The notes: generated by a model not told the origin, from the letters alone. A stretch of DNA of 64,000 nucleotides from Pseudomonas migulae NBRC 103157 (GCF_002091715.1 NZ_BDAG01000034.1:22592-86591), one strand, 5' to 3'. Positions 33,681 through 43,056 are shown, counted from the stretch's first letter. Numbers and translations: made by a program.

Positions 33681-34832
33681 ATGACATGCCCTAATGCCGT
33701 CAGACCCGGCATCAAACCCTTCAGTCATTTGCAGCATCCGCGCGAGGTGATCCGTCAGTTCACCCCGAACTGGTTTGCCGCGACCATGGGCACCGGCGTT
33801 TTAGCGTTGGCGCTGGCGCAGTTGCCGGTCGCGAGCCCTGGTTTGCACGCGGTTGCCGAATCCCTCTGGCTGTTCAATATCTTTCTGTTCGCTTTGTTCA
33901 CGGCGCTGTACGCGGCACGCTGGGTGCTGTTCTTCGACGAAGCACGGCGGATTTTCGGCCATTCCACGGTATCGATGTTTTTCGGCACGATTCCCATGGG
34001 GCTGGCGACCATCATCAACGGTTTCCTGTTGTTCGGTCTGCCGCGTTGGGGCGAAGGCGTGATTCATGTGGCTGAAGTGCTGTGGTGGCTGGACGTGGCG
34101 ATGTCGCTGGCCTGCGGTGTGCTGATCCCCTACATGATGTTTACCCGTCAGGAACACAGCATCGATCAGATGACCGCCGTCTGGCTGTTGCCGGTAGTGG
34201 CTGCGGAAGTGGCGGCGGCCAGCGGTGGCCTGCTGGCGCCGCACTTGGCCGACACCCATTCGCAACTGGTGGTGCTGGTCACCAGCTACGTGCTCTGGGC
34301 GTTTTCCCTGCCGGTGGCGTTCAGCATTCTGACGATCCTGTTGCTGCGCATGGCGCTGCACAAACTGCCCCACGAGAGCATGGCGGCTTCGAGCTGGCTG
34401 GCGCTCGGCCCGATTGGCACCGGAGCGCTGGGCATGCTGCTGCTGGGGGCCGACGCGCCGGCGATCTTTGCCGCCAACGGTTTGTCGGGAATCGGTGAGA
34501 TCGCCGCCGGGCTTGGGCTGGTGGCCGGGATCACGTTGTGGGGCTTTGGTCTGTGGTGGATGCTGATCGCGTTGTTGATCACCGGCCGTTACCTGCGCGC
34601 CGGCATTCCCTTCAACCTTGGCTGGTGGGGTTTCACCTTTCCGCTGGGTGTCTATTCTCTGGCAACGTTGAAACTGGCCAGCACCTTGAACCTGACGTTT
34701 TTCAGTGCCTTTGGCTGTGTGCTGGTGGCGCTGCTGACGGTGATGTGGCTGATCGTCGCCAAACGCACGGTGCAAGGCGCATGGCGGGGAGAGTTGTTTG
34801 TCTCTCCGTGTATCGCAGGATTAAACAAATAA
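33681..34832 (+). CDS. TDT family (TehA/SLAC1-like) transporter
   Basis: The 383-residue protein has about ten hydrophobic helices and the pattern of voltage-dependent anion channel/C4-dicarboxylate transporters: N-terminal LQHPREVIRQFTPNWFAATMGTGVLALAL, then regularly spaced helices and GWWGFTFPLGVYSLATLKLA near the C-terminus. Family members export sulfite, tellurite-related anions or dicarboxylates; substrate cannot be fixed here. AGGAG seven bases upstream marks the ATG at 33681; the frame opens 38 codons earlier without a site. Confidence 0.88.
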   Translation: MTCPNAVRPGIKPFSHLQHPREVIRQFTPNWFAATMGTGVLALALAQLPVASPGLHAVAESLWLFNIFLFALFTALYAARWVLFFDEARRIFGHSTVSMFFGTIPMGLATIINGFLLFGLPRWGEGVIHVAEVLWWLDVAMSLACGVLIPYMMFTRQEHSIDQMTAVWLLPVVAAEVAAASGGLLAPHLADTHSQLVVLVTSYVLWAFSLPVAFSILTILLLRMALHKLPHESMAASSWLALGPIGTGALGMLLLGADAPAIFAANGLSGIGEIAAGLGLVAGITLWGFGLWWMLIALLITGRYLRAGIPFNLGWWGFTFPLGVYSLATLKLASTLNLTFFSAFGCVLVALLTVMWLIVAKRTVQGAWRGELFVSPCIAGLNK

Positions 34833-34932
34833 CCTGCAAAGTTTAGGTAAGGTGTGGCCTGGATCGACAATCGACATTCCAATAATAGAATCCACGCCAT
34901 CACCAGGCTTTCCAACTTCAGGAACACGGAAG

Positions 34933-36807
34933 ATGAGTCACCCCTCACAGTTCAGCCTGCTTCGCACCCGGCGCTTCCTGCCGTTTTTCGTGACCCAGTC
35001 CCTCGGGGCGTTCAACGACAACGTCTTCAAGCAATCGTTGATCCTCGCCATTCTGTACAAGTTGACCCTCTCGGGTGATCGCTCGATTTGGGTCAATGTG
35101 TGTGCGTTGCTGTTTATTTTGCCATTCTTTCTGTTTTCGGCGCTGGCCGGACAGTTTGGCGAAAAGTTCGCCAAGGACGCGCTGATCCGTCTGATCAAGC
35201 TCGGGGAAATCGCCATCATGGCGGTCGGCGCAGTCGGGTTTGTCTTCGATCACCTGTCGCTGATGCTGGTCGCGCTGTTCGCCATGGGGACGCATTCGGC
35301 CCTGTTCGGGCCGGTGAAATATTCGATTCTGCCCCAGGCCTTGCGCGAAGAAGAATTGGTGGGCGGCAACGGTCTGGTGGAAATGGGCACCTTCCTGGCG
35401 ATCCTCGCCGGGACCATCGGCGCCGGGATCATGATGTCGTCCGCGCATTACGCGCCCATCGTGTCCACGGCGATCATCGGCATTGCCGTGCTGGGTTACT
35501 TGGCCAGTCGCAGCATTCCACGGGCTGCGGCCTCATCGCCGCAACTGCGCCTGAACTGGAACATCTTCAGTCAATCCTGGGCCACCTTGAAACTGGGCCT
35601 GGGACAAACCCCGGCGGTGTCGCGTTCGATTGTCGGCAACTCATGGTTCTGGTTTGTCGGGGCGATTTACCTGACGCAAATCCCCGCATATGCCAAGGAG
35701 TGGATGCACGGCGACGAAACCGTGGTGACGCTGATTCTTACCGTGTTCTCGGTGGGTATCGCGCTCGGTTCGTTGCTCTGCGAAAAACTCTCCGGACGCA
35801 AAGTCGAGATCGGTCTGGTGCCGTTCGGCTCGTTCGGTCTGACGGTGTTCGGCTTGCTGCTGTGGTGGCATTCCGGCGGCATTCCCGACAGCGTCAACGG
35901 CCATGGCTGGATCGAGATTCTCGGCTTTGGTCACACCTGGCTGGTGTTGATCGACATTCTCGGCCTCGGGGTTTTCGGCGGTTTCTACATTGTGCCGCTG
36001 TACGCGCTGATCCAGTCACGCACCCCAGAGAATGAGCGGGCGCGAGTGATTGCCGCCAACAACATTCTCAACGCGCTGTTCATGGTGGTCTCGGCGATTG
36101 TTTCGATCGTGTTGCTCAGCCTGGCCAAGTTGTCGATCCCGCACCTGTTCCTGGTGGTGTCGCTGCTGAACATCGGCGTCAACGCCTACATCTTCAAAAT
36201 CGTCCCTGAGTTCAGCATGCGTTTCATGATCTGGCTGCTCAGCCATTCCATGTACCGCGTGGAACATCGCAATCTGGAGGCGATTCCGGATGAAGGCGCG
36301 GCGCTGCTGGTGTGCAATCACGTGTCCTTTGTCGACGCGTTGCTGATTGGTGGTGCGGTGCGTCGGCCGATTCGCTTTGTGATGTATTACAAGATCTACA
36401 ACCTGCCGGTGCTGAACTTCATCTTTCGCACGGCCGGGACGATTCCGATCGCAGGGCGCCAGGAAGACATTCAGATTTACGAAAAGGCCTTCACGCGCAT
36501 TGCCCAATACCTGAAGGACGGTGAGCTGGTGTGCATCTTCCCTGAAGGCAAGCTGACCACTGATGGTGAGATCAGCGAGTTCAAGGGCGGGCTGAGGCGA
36601 ATTCTCGAAGAGACGCCGGTGCCGGTCATTCCGTTGGCATTGCAGGGGTTGTGGGGGAGTTTCTTCAGTCGCGATCCCGACAAAGGCGTATTCCGTCGGT
36701 TGTGGTCGCGGGTGACACTGGTGGCGGGGCCGGCGGTGGCGGTTGAAGCGGCAGAACCGGCGAAGTTGCAAGGGCTGGTCGGGGAGCTGCGCGGCGCTGT
36801 CCGTTGA
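34933..36807 (+). CDS. MFS (LplT-like) / PlsC-type acyltransferase fusion
   Basis: The 624-residue protein joins an N-terminal LplT-like MFS lysophospholipid flippase (TQSLGAFNDNVFKQSLILAILY at residues 16-37, about 11-12 helices to residue 430) with a C-terminal lysophospholipid acyltransferase. The acyltransferase has NHVSFVD (HX4D) at about residue 461, a GTIPIAG turn, and FPEGKLTTDGEI at about residue 536. This corresponds to the first two parts of Aas without its AMP-binding acyl-ACP synthetase. Likely role is re-import and re-acylation of lysophospholipids at the inner membrane. The start at 34933 has GGA near it; frame runs 27 codons further up. Confidence 0.9.
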   Translation: MSHPSQFSLLRTRRFLPFFVTQSLGAFNDNVFKQSLILAILYKLTLSGDRSIWVNVCALLFILPFFLFSALAGQFGEKFAKDALIRLIKLGEIAIMAVGAVGFVFDHLSLMLVALFAMGTHSALFGPVKYSILPQALREEELVGGNGLVEMGTFLAILAGTIGAGIMMSSAHYAPIVSTAIIGIAVLGYLASRSIPRAAASSPQLRLNWNIFSQSWATLKLGLGQTPAVSRSIVGNSWFWFVGAIYLTQIPAYAKEWMHGDETVVTLILTVFSVGIALGSLLCEKLSGRKVEIGLVPFGSFGLTVFGLLLWWHSGGIPDSVNGHGWIEILGFGHTWLVLIDILGLGVFGGFYIVPLYALIQSRTPENERARVIAANNILNALFMVVSAIVSIVLLSLAKLSIPHLFLVVSLLNIGVNAYIFKIVPEFSMRFMIWLLSHSMYRVEHRNLEAIPDEGAALLVCNHVSFVDALLIGGAVRRPIRFVMYYKIYNLPVLNFIFRTAGTIPIAGRQEDIQIYEKAFTRIAQYLKDGELVCIFPEGKLTTDGEISEFKGGLRRILEETPVPVIPLALQGLWGSFFSRDPDKGVFRRLWSRVTLVAGPAVAVEAAEPAKLQGLVGELRGAVR

Positions 36808-36810
36808 CTG

Positions 36811-36838
36811 CTGTAGGAGCGAGCTTTTGCTCGCGATG
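36811..36838. repeat. Single REP-like hairpin
   Basis: CTGTAGGAGCGAGCTTTTGCTCGCGATGG contains GAGCGAGC-TTTT-GCTCGC, a lone REP without an inverted partner, between the fusion acyltransferase and the diguanylate cyclase. A weaker CCCGC/GCGGG stem with TTTT follows at about 36889-36907. Confidence 0.55.
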
Positions 36839-36906
36839 GTCGTTAAAGATAGCGCGTGTTTACCAGCTAAGCGCGGCGCCTTTAAGCTCCCCGCGCTGGC
36901 GGGTTT

Positions 36907-37833
36907 TCAGCCCGCCATCGCCAATCGGTTGCGTCCTTCTCGCTTGGCCACATACAGCGCGCTGTCGGCCCGTCGCAACAGGCTTTCGGATGACTCGCCG
37001 GGCAGCAGGGTCGAGCAGCCGATGCTGACGGTCAGCTCGATCAACTTGCCATCGGCCAGAAAATCGTTGGCCTGTGCGGCAAATCTCAGCCGTTCGCCGA
37101 CCATGGCCGCCGCCTCGCGGCCGGTGTTGGACAGCACAATCAGGAACTCTTCGCCACCAAAGCGAAACACCATGTCGACGTTACGCAGCTGACCTTTGAT
37201 CGAGGCCGCAACGGCCTTGAGTACATCATCGCCGGCGCTGTGACCGTGTGTATCGTTGATCAGTTTGAAGTGATCGATGTCCAGCATCAGCAGCGACAGG
37301 GGTTGCAGATGCCGACGCGACATATCGATTTCCCGTTGCAGCGTCTGGTCCATGGCAATGCGGTTGCCGGTGTTTGTAAGGGGGTCGCGCAGGGCGCTCT
37401 GGGTGGCGGCGCGATAGAGCAGGGCATTGCGCATTGGGTACAGCAATGCGGACAGCAGCGACTCGAGGTTGCCCAGTTCTTGCTCGCTGAAACGCTGATT
37501 GCTGCGGAATACCAGTTCGCCCAGGTGCTCGCCTTCATGGCTGAGGGTGTAGCTGATCGAGTGGTGACCGCGCAGACCGAACTCCAGGCGCAAGTCGCTG
37601 GCCTTGTGCTGGTAGCTCAAGGCATCGAGCGGCACGAGTCGGTGAATTTCACGGAAGAAGAGCCCGAGAATGCGTTGTGGCTCAAGACTGGTTTGCAGTT
37701 GCAGGCTCAGTTGCTGGCGCACTTGCGCAAGGCTGACCGGCCTCTTGAGAAGCGGGGGCTGTTGACCAAAGCCCAGGCGTTGCAATTTGGCGCTATCGAA
37801 GTCAATTGCGTTGGTCTGGGAAGGTGATTTCAT
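36907..37833 (-). CDS. Diguanylate cyclase (GGDEF domain)
   Basis: The 308-residue protein has an N-terminal sensory region (about residues 1-135, with GAF-like character) and a GGDEF domain with LDIDHFKLINDTHGHSAGDDVL and the active site FGGEEF. An RNVD motif five residues before GGEEF forms the inhibitory I-site (RxxD), so the cyclase should be product-inhibited. It makes c-di-GMP in the cytosol; no membrane helix is seen. The start MKSPSQTNAID is 20 bp downstream of a 15-bp palindrome (37854-37868). No EAL domain is present. Confidence 0.93.
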   Translation of the reverse strand: MKSPSQTNAIDFDSAKLQRLGFGQQPPLLKRPVSLAQVRQQLSLQLQTSLEPQRILGLFFREIHRLVPLDALSYQHKASDLRLEFGLRGHHSISYTLSHEGEHLGELVFRSNQRFSEQELGNLESLLSALLYPMRNALLYRAATQSALRDPLTNTGNRIAMDQTLQREIDMSRRHLQPLSLLMLDIDHFKLINDTHGHSAGDDVLKAVAASIKGQLRNVDMVFRFGGEEFLIVLSNTGREAAAMVGERLRFAAQANDFLADGKLIELTVSIGCSTLLPGESSESLLRRADSALYVAKREGRNRLAMAG

Positions 37834-38206
37834 ATGGCGTGCACCCCTAAGCAGTAAGACTGTCTTACAGGCTGGGTGAGAGCGGCTTTGGGCTGCGCGT
37901 CATACTGGTCCATCAGTCCCGTAGGACATTTGGCGCAAGTCTAATCTGCTTTGTTGAAGATTAGTAACCTATCGACGCTAACGTCGGCCCATCTGCTTTC
38001 ACACTGCGTGTCTGAGCAGATATAGAGCGAAAGTCGTGCCATTCGGTTCATTCGAATTAAAGCGCTTTTAAATCAATGTCTTGAAGGGCGTCTGGACGGT
38101 GTTCGGCTGATTTTGTGACATTTGTTTGACTGGGGTAAACCGCAGTTATGACGCTTGTCCGGTGCCGTGACGGAAATTCGCCACGGCACAAAAGCGACGC
38201 ACGGTG
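37834..38206. promoter_or_regulatory. Intergenic region upstream of the diguanylate cyclase, with 15-bp palindrome
   Basis: No gene is seen in these 373 bp. GTAAGAC-T-GTCTTAC (37854-37868) is a perfect palindrome 20 bp upstream of the cyclase start on the minus strand. The long leader is consistent with regulation of the cyclase. The SDR gene at 38207 ends at this spacer from the other side. Confidence 0.55.
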
Positions 38207-38947
38207 TTACTGCGCGTTGAACGCCTGGCCGTTGATGCCTGTGCTGTCCGGCCCCATCAGGTAGAGATAGACCGGCATGATCTCCTCAGGCGTCGGGTTG
38301 TTCAGCGGGTTTTCACCGGGGTAAGCCTGGGCGCGCATGCTGGTGCGGGTGGCGCCGGGGTTGATGCTGTTGGAGCGCACCGGGGCCACGGTGTCGACTT
38401 CGTCGGCCAGGGTTTGCATCAGGCCTTCGGTCGCGAATTTGGAGACCCCGTAAGCGCCCCAATACGCCCGGCCCTTGCGGCCGACACTGCTGGAAGTGAA
38501 CACCACCGAAGCGTCCTGTGACAGCTTGAGCAGCGGCAACAGCGTGCTGGTGAGCATGAACATGGCGTTGACGTTGACTTGCATGACTCGCATGAAGTTT
38601 TCGCCGGACAGCTGTTCGATCGGTGTGCGCGGACCGATGATCGATGCGTTGTGCAGCAAGCCGTCGAGGTGGCCGAATTCGGTCTCGATCATGGCTGCCA
38701 GCTCATCGTATTGATGGGGCAGGGCGGTTTCCAGGTTGAACGGGATCACGGCCGGTTGTGGATGGCCGGCCGCCTCGATTTCGTCATAGACCTGCGTCAG
38801 GTTGGCTTCGGTCTTGCCCAGCAGCAATACGGTGGCGCCGTGGGCGGCATAGGTTTTCGCAGCGGCAGCGCCGATGCCGCGACCAGCACCGGTGACCAGA
38901 ATGACCCGGTCCTTGAGCAATTCAGGGCGGGCGGAATAATCAAACAT
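38207..38947 (-). CDS. YciK-type short-chain dehydrogenase
   Basis: The 246-residue protein is a classical SDR: the NAD(P) motif LVTGAGRGIGAAAAKTYA at about residues 17-34, NNAG-equivalent LLHNASIIG, catalytic Ser in VVFTSSSVGRKGRAYWGAYGVSKFA with YxxxK, and NPGATRTSM. It resembles E. coli YciK. Substrate unknown. It lies downstream of mupP and may be co-transcribed, separated by a REPIN. Confidence 0.9.
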   Translation of the reverse strand: MFDYSARPELLKDRVILVTGAGRGIGAAAAKTYAAHGATVLLLGKTEANLTQVYDEIEAAGHPQPAVIPFNLETALPHQYDELAAMIETEFGHLDGLLHNASIIGPRTPIEQLSGENFMRVMQVNVNAMFMLTSTLLPLLKLSQDASVVFTSSSVGRKGRAYWGAYGVSKFATEGLMQTLADEVDTVAPVRSNSINPGATRTSMRAQAYPGENPLNNPTPEEIMPVYLYLMGPDSTGINGQAFNAQ

Positions 38948-38990
38948 AGGAAAACCTCAACAAAAATTCTTCAGGTCACGCGCTATCCCT

Positions 38991-39088
38991 GTGGGAGCGA
39001 GCCTGCTCGCGATGGTCGTCAACGATTACGCGACAAGCCTGACACCCCGCGGAGTTCTCGGGTTTTTCGCGAGCAAGTTCGCTCCTAC
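38991..39088. repeat. REPIN, diverged arms (GGAGCGAGC type)
   Basis: GTGGGAGCGAGCCTGCTCGC at 38991 and TTCGCGAGCAAGTTCGCTCC at 39067-39085 form an imperfect inverted pair around 53 bp. It lies between the SDR and mupP genes. Confidence 0.75.
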
Positions 39089-39105
39089 AAAGAAAGCGAT
39101 TCGAC

Positions 39106-39777
39106 TCAACAGCTGCAAAGTGCGCTATCCAACACTTTGCGCAACTCCAACGGATGATCAACCACCACATCCGCCCCCCAATGCCGCGGGTTATCGTCCG
39201 GATGAATGTAGCCGTAGGTCACGGCGGCCGTCCGGGTGCCAGCATCGCGGCCAGACTCGATATCACGCAGGTCATCACCCACGAACAGCACGCTGGCCGG
39301 ATCGAGGTCGAGCATCTTGCACGCCAGGATCAACGGCTCAGGGTCCGGTTTGCTGTTCTTCACGTGATCCGGGCAGATCAACAGCGCCGAACGCTCGGCC
39401 AGCCCCAGTTGCTGCATGATCGGCTCGGCAAACCGCAGAGGCTTGTTGGTGACCACGCCCCAGATCAGGTTGGCTTTCTCGATGTCAGCCAGCAATTCAG
39501 CCATGCCATCGAACAGCTTGCTGTGAACAGCACAGCCCGCGAGGTAACGCTCGAGGAACTCCAGACGAAGTTCTTCGAAACCCGGAGATTCCGGGTCCAT
39601 GGAAAACGTCACGGCGACCATCGCCTTGGCGCCGCCGGAGATCTCGTCGCGGATGTGCTTGTCGTTCATCGGCGGCAAGCCGCGGTCGGCACGCATCGCC
39701 TGACAGATCGCAATGAAGTCCGGCGCGGTGTCGAGCAGCGTGCCGTCCATGTCGAAAAGGACTGCTCTGATACGCAT
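39106..39777 (-). CDS. mupP: N-acetylmuramic acid 6-phosphate phosphatase MupP
   Basis: This 223-residue HAD-superfamily phosphatase starts with the nucleophile motif MRIRAVLFDMDGTLLDTAPDFI, then has VVTNKPLRFAEPIMQQLGL and the C-terminal KNSKPDPEPLILACKMLDLDPASVLFVGDDLRDIESGRDAG with the acidic metal pair. It resembles phosphoglycolate phosphatase, but its place next to ubiG and yciK is the Pseudomonas mupP locus, where it removes phosphate from MurNAc-6P in the cell-wall recycling route that bypasses de novo UDP-MurNAc synthesis. Four bp separate it from ubiG. Confidence 0.88.
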   Translation of the reverse strand: MRIRAVLFDMDGTLLDTAPDFIAICQAMRADRGLPPMNDKHIRDEISGGAKAMVAVTFSMDPESPGFEELRLEFLERYLAGCAVHSKLFDGMAELLADIEKANLIWGVVTNKPLRFAEPIMQQLGLAERSALLICPDHVKNSKPDPEPLILACKMLDLDPASVLFVGDDLRDIESGRDAGTRTAAVTYGYIHPDDNPRHWGADVVVDHPLELRKVLDSALCSC

Positions 39778-39781
39778 CGGC

Positions 39782-40480
39782 TTACTCCTCGCGCAGGGTC
39801 TGGATCATGTAGTTGACGTCCACGTCGGAGGCCAGTTTGTAGTGCTTGGTCAGCGGGTTATAGGTCAGGCCGATGATGTCCTTGACGGTCAGGCCAGCCA
39901 TGCGGCTCCAGGCGCCGAGCTCGGAAGGGCGGATGAATTTCTTGAAGTCGTGAGTGCCGCGCGGCAGTAGCTTCATGATGTATTCGGCGCCAACGATGGC
40001 GAACAGGTACGCCTTCGGGTTGCGGTTGATGGTGGAGAAGAACACCTGGCCGCCCGGCTTGACCATTTTGAAGCAGGCGCGGATCACGGACGATGGGTCC
40101 GGCACGTGCTCGAGCATTTCCAGGCAAGTGACCACGTCGAATTGCTCGGGCATTTCTTCTGCCAGGGCTTCGGCGGTGATCTGGCGGTATTCGACGCTTA
40201 CGCCGGATTCCAGCTGATGCAACTGAGCGACGGCCAGCGGCGCTTCGCCCATGTCGATGCCCATCACGGTCGCGCCGCGCTGCGCCATGGCTTCGCTGAG
40301 GATCCCGCCGCCGCAACCGACGTCGAGGACTTTCTTGCCGGCCAGGTTGACGCGCTCGTCAATCCAGTTGACCCGCAGCGGGTTGATGTCGTGCAGCGGT
40401 TTGAATTCGCTTTCGCGGTCCCACCAGCGATGGGCCAGGGCTTCGAATTTGGCGATTTCGGCGTAGTCGACGTTACTCAT
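39782..40480 (-). CDS. ubiG: Ubiquinone biosynthesis O-methyltransferase
   Basis: UbiG performs both O-methylations of the ubiquinone ring. The 232-residue product has N-terminal DYAEIAKFEALAHRWWDRESEFKPLHDINPLR, SAM motif I VLDVGCGGGILSEAMAQRGA, DIGMGEAPL, and LEMLEHVPDPSSVIRAC. Full length. It is likely co-transcribed with mupP (4-bp gap), and 57 bp from the deaminase gene on the same strand. Confidence 0.96.
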   Translation of the reverse strand: MSNVDYAEIAKFEALAHRWWDRESEFKPLHDINPLRVNWIDERVNLAGKKVLDVGCGGGILSEAMAQRGATVMGIDMGEAPLAVAQLHQLESGVSVEYRQITAEALAEEMPEQFDVVTCLEMLEHVPDPSSVIRACFKMVKPGGQVFFSTINRNPKAYLFAIVGAEYIMKLLPRGTHDFKKFIRPSELGAWSRMAGLTVKDIIGLTYNPLTKHYKLASDVDVNYMIQTLREE

Positions 40481-40537
40481 GGTTCATCCTCTAAAACTTG
40501 AAAAATCCTGTAGTCCCGGCGGTTGGCCCCGGGGTGC

Positions 40538-41872
40538 TTACGATTCGGTGTGGCCGCTGATGCGCTGGCCCCAGGCCTTGGCGGTGGCGCAAAGTTGTTC
40601 TTCATCCAGACGCGTCAGGCGACGGTCGTCGAGCAGTTGCTTGCCACCCACCCAAAGGTGTTTCACGCAGTCGCGGCCGGTGGCATATATAAGCTGCGAA
40701 ACCGGGTCATAGACTGGTTGCTGCGCCAGGCCGGAAAGGTCGAACGCGACCATGTCCGCGGCTTTGCCGATTTCCAGCGAGCCAACCTCCGCTTCGATCC
40801 CCAGCGCACGGGCACCGTTGAGCGTGGCCATGCGCAGGGCGCGATGAGCGTCCAGCGCGGTGGCCGAGCCGGCGACGGCTTTGGCGAGCAATGCGGCGGT
40901 GCGGGTTTCGCCGAGCAGGTCGAGGTCATTGTTGCTGGCCGCGCCGTCGGTGCCGATAGCCACGTTGACGCCCGCCTGCCACAAACGCTCCACCGGGCAG
41001 AAACCGCTGGCCAGCTTCAGGTTCGACTCCGGGCAATGAATCACATTGGTGTTGCTTTCTACCAGCATCACCAGGTCTTCATCGCTGATCTGAGTCATGT
41101 GAACTGCCTGGAAGCGCGGGCCCAACAGGCCCAGGCGTGCAAGTCGGGCCAGCGGGCGTTCACCGCGCTGCTCGACCGCCTGCTGCACTTCGAAGGCTGT
41201 TTCGTGGACGTGCATATGAATCGACGCGTCCAGCTCTTCGGCGATCACCCGGATTTTCTCCAGGTTTTCGTCGCCCACGGTGTAAGGCGCATGGGGGCCG
41301 AAGGTGACTTTGATGCGCTCGTGGTGCTTGAGATCGTTGAACAGTTCGACGCCCTGACGAATGGCTTCGTCCGCCGTACTGGCGCCCGGGATCGGGAAAT
41401 CGAGGATCGGAATTGCGATTTGTGCGCGTATGCCGCTGTTGTGCACACGTTCGCTCGCAACCTTCGGGAAGAAATACATGTCAGAGAAGCAAGTGATGCC
41501 ACCTTTGATCTGTTCGGCGATGGCAAGGTCGGTACCGTCGCGTACAAAGGCTTCATCAATCCACTTGGCCTCGGCGGGCCAGATGTGGTTTTCCAGCCAG
41601 GTCATCAGCGGCAGATCGTCTGCCAGACCGCGAAACAGTGTCATCGCCGCATGCCCGTGAGCATTGATCAGGCCGGGGCTGAGCAGCATATCCGGCAGTT
41701 CGCGGACTTCGGTTGCGCCCAGCTTCAGCGCAGCCGCGCGCGGGCCGATAAAGGCAATGCGCCCGTCGCGGATGCCCAGGCCGTGCTCTTTGAGGACAAC
41801 GCCAGCGGGTTCGACGGGTACCAGCCAGGTCGGCAGCAATAACAGGTCGAGCGCAGCGGCAGTGTTCGGCAT
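40538..41872 (-). CDS. TRZ/ATZ family amidohydrolase, likely MTA/SAH deaminase
   Basis: The 444-residue product is an amidohydrolase with metal-binding INAHGHAAMTLFRGLADDLPL near residue 68, HMHVHETAFE, HCPESNLKLASG and catalytic Asp region IGTDGAASNNDLDLLGE, as in 5-methylthioadenosine/S-adenosylhomocysteine deaminase (MtaD). It is divergent from mtnA, and together they fit methylthioadenosine salvage, MTA being deaminated or cleaved and MtnA acting on 5-methylthioribose-1-phosphate. Exact substrate is uncertain. Confidence 0.88.
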   Translation of the reverse strand: MPNTAAALDLLLLPTWLVPVEPAGVVLKEHGLGIRDGRIAFIGPRAAALKLGATEVRELPDMLLSPGLINAHGHAAMTLFRGLADDLPLMTWLENHIWPAEAKWIDEAFVRDGTDLAIAEQIKGGITCFSDMYFFPKVASERVHNSGIRAQIAIPILDFPIPGASTADEAIRQGVELFNDLKHHERIKVTFGPHAPYTVGDENLEKIRVIAEELDASIHMHVHETAFEVQQAVEQRGERPLARLARLGLLGPRFQAVHMTQISDEDLVMLVESNTNVIHCPESNLKLASGFCPVERLWQAGVNVAIGTDGAASNNDLDLLGETRTAALLAKAVAGSATALDAHRALRMATLNGARALGIEAEVGSLEIGKAADMVAFDLSGLAQQPVYDPVSQLIYATGRDCVKHLWVGGKQLLDDRRLTRLDEEQLCATAKAWGQRISGHTES

Positions 41873-41941
41873 CGAGAGTCGGTTCCAGTGCTTTTGTAAA
41901 GGATGGCGAAGTATACCCGAGCGTCTTCGCGGGGGGATCGC

Positions 41942-41947
41942 TATAAT
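41942..41947 (+). promoter_or_regulatory. Candidate -10 box for mtnA
   Basis: A perfect TATAAT lies 32 bp before the mtnA start. No good -35 is seen at the right distance, so recognition may need an activator or extended -10. Confidence 0.45.
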
Positions 41948-41979
41948 CGGCCGCTTTGTTACTGAGTACGGGGTGTGGG

Positions 41980-43056
41980 ATGCGCGATCGACTGTTGGCT
42001 GCGGAGAAGGTGAAAGCCATCGATTGGCGTGATGGCGCCCTGTATCTGCTGGATCAGCGTATTTTGCCGTTCGAGGAAACCTGGATTGCCTACACCAGCG
42101 CTGCTGGCGTGGCCGAAGCCATTCGTTCGATGGTGGTGCGCGGCGCTCCGGCGATTGGCATCAGCGCTGCTTATGCCATGGTGCTGGCAGCCCGCGCCCG
42201 TTTTGCCGAGGGCGGTGACTGGCAGGCCGCGTGGGAAGAGGATTATGCGTTGCTGGCCGATTCTCGTCCGACGGCAGTGAATCTATTCTGGGCCTTGAGT
42301 CGCATGCGTGACCGCCTGGATCGCCTCAAGGGCGATGCCGACCCGCTGGCGGCGCTGGAAGCGGAGGCCATTGCCATTCACGAAAGTGACCGCGAAGCCA
42401 ACCTGACGATGGCGCAACTGGGTGTGGACCTGATCCGCAAGCATCAGGGCAACGCGCAGGCGATCCTGACCCACTGCAATACCGGCGCGCTGGCAACCGG
42501 CGGTTTCGGTACGGCGCTGGGTGTCATTCGCGGGGCGTTCATCGAAGGCATGGTCGAACGCGTTTATGCCGATGAAACCCGCCCCTGGCTGCAAGGTTCG
42601 CGCCTGACGGCGTGGGAACTGGCCAACGAAGGCATTCCCGTGACCCTCAATGCCGACTCCGCCGCCGCCCACATCATGAAGACCAAAGGCATTACCTGGG
42701 TCATCGTCGGCGCTGACCGGATCACCGCCAATGGCGACGTGGCCAACAAGATCGGCACTTATCAACTGGCGGTGAACGCCATGCATCACGGCGTGCGTTT
42801 CATGGTGGTGGCGCCCAGTTCGACCATCGACATGAACCTGGCCAGTGGCGACGACATTCCGATTGAAGAGCGTGACGGCCGCGAGTTGCTGGAAGTGGGC
42901 GGCAAGCGGGTCGGGGCGGATGTCGATGCGTTCAACCCGGTGTTCGACGTGACCCCTGCGGACTTGATCGATGCGATCGTGACCGAAAAAGGCATTGTCG
43001 AGCGCCCGGACACCGCGAAGATGGCGCAGTTGATGTGCCGCAAGCGTCTGCATTGA
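41980..43056 (+). CDS. mtnA: S-methyl-5-thioribose-1-phosphate isomerase
   Basis: MtnA converts MTR-1-P to MTRu-1-P in methionine salvage. At 358 residues it matches the family. Signatures include AIRSMVVRGAPAIGISAAYAM near residues 46-66, LTHCNTGALATGGFGTALGV around residue 165 (catalytic Cys), and GADRITANGDVANKIGTYQLA near residue 245 with the catalytic Asp. The ATG at 41980 follows a GGG-rich leader; the frame opens eight codons earlier. A REPIN follows. Confidence 0.95.
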   Translation: MRDRLLAAEKVKAIDWRDGALYLLDQRILPFEETWIAYTSAAGVAEAIRSMVVRGAPAIGISAAYAMVLAARARFAEGGDWQAAWEEDYALLADSRPTAVNLFWALSRMRDRLDRLKGDADPLAALEAEAIAIHESDREANLTMAQLGVDLIRKHQGNAQAILTHCNTGALATGGFGTALGVIRGAFIEGMVERVYADETRPWLQGSRLTAWELANEGIPVTLNADSAAAHIMKTKGITWVIVGADRITANGDVANKIGTYQLAVNAMHHGVRFMVVAPSSTIDMNLASGDDIPIEERDGRELLEVGGKRVGADVDAFNPVFDVTPADLIDAIVTEKGIVERPDTAKMAQLMCRKRLH

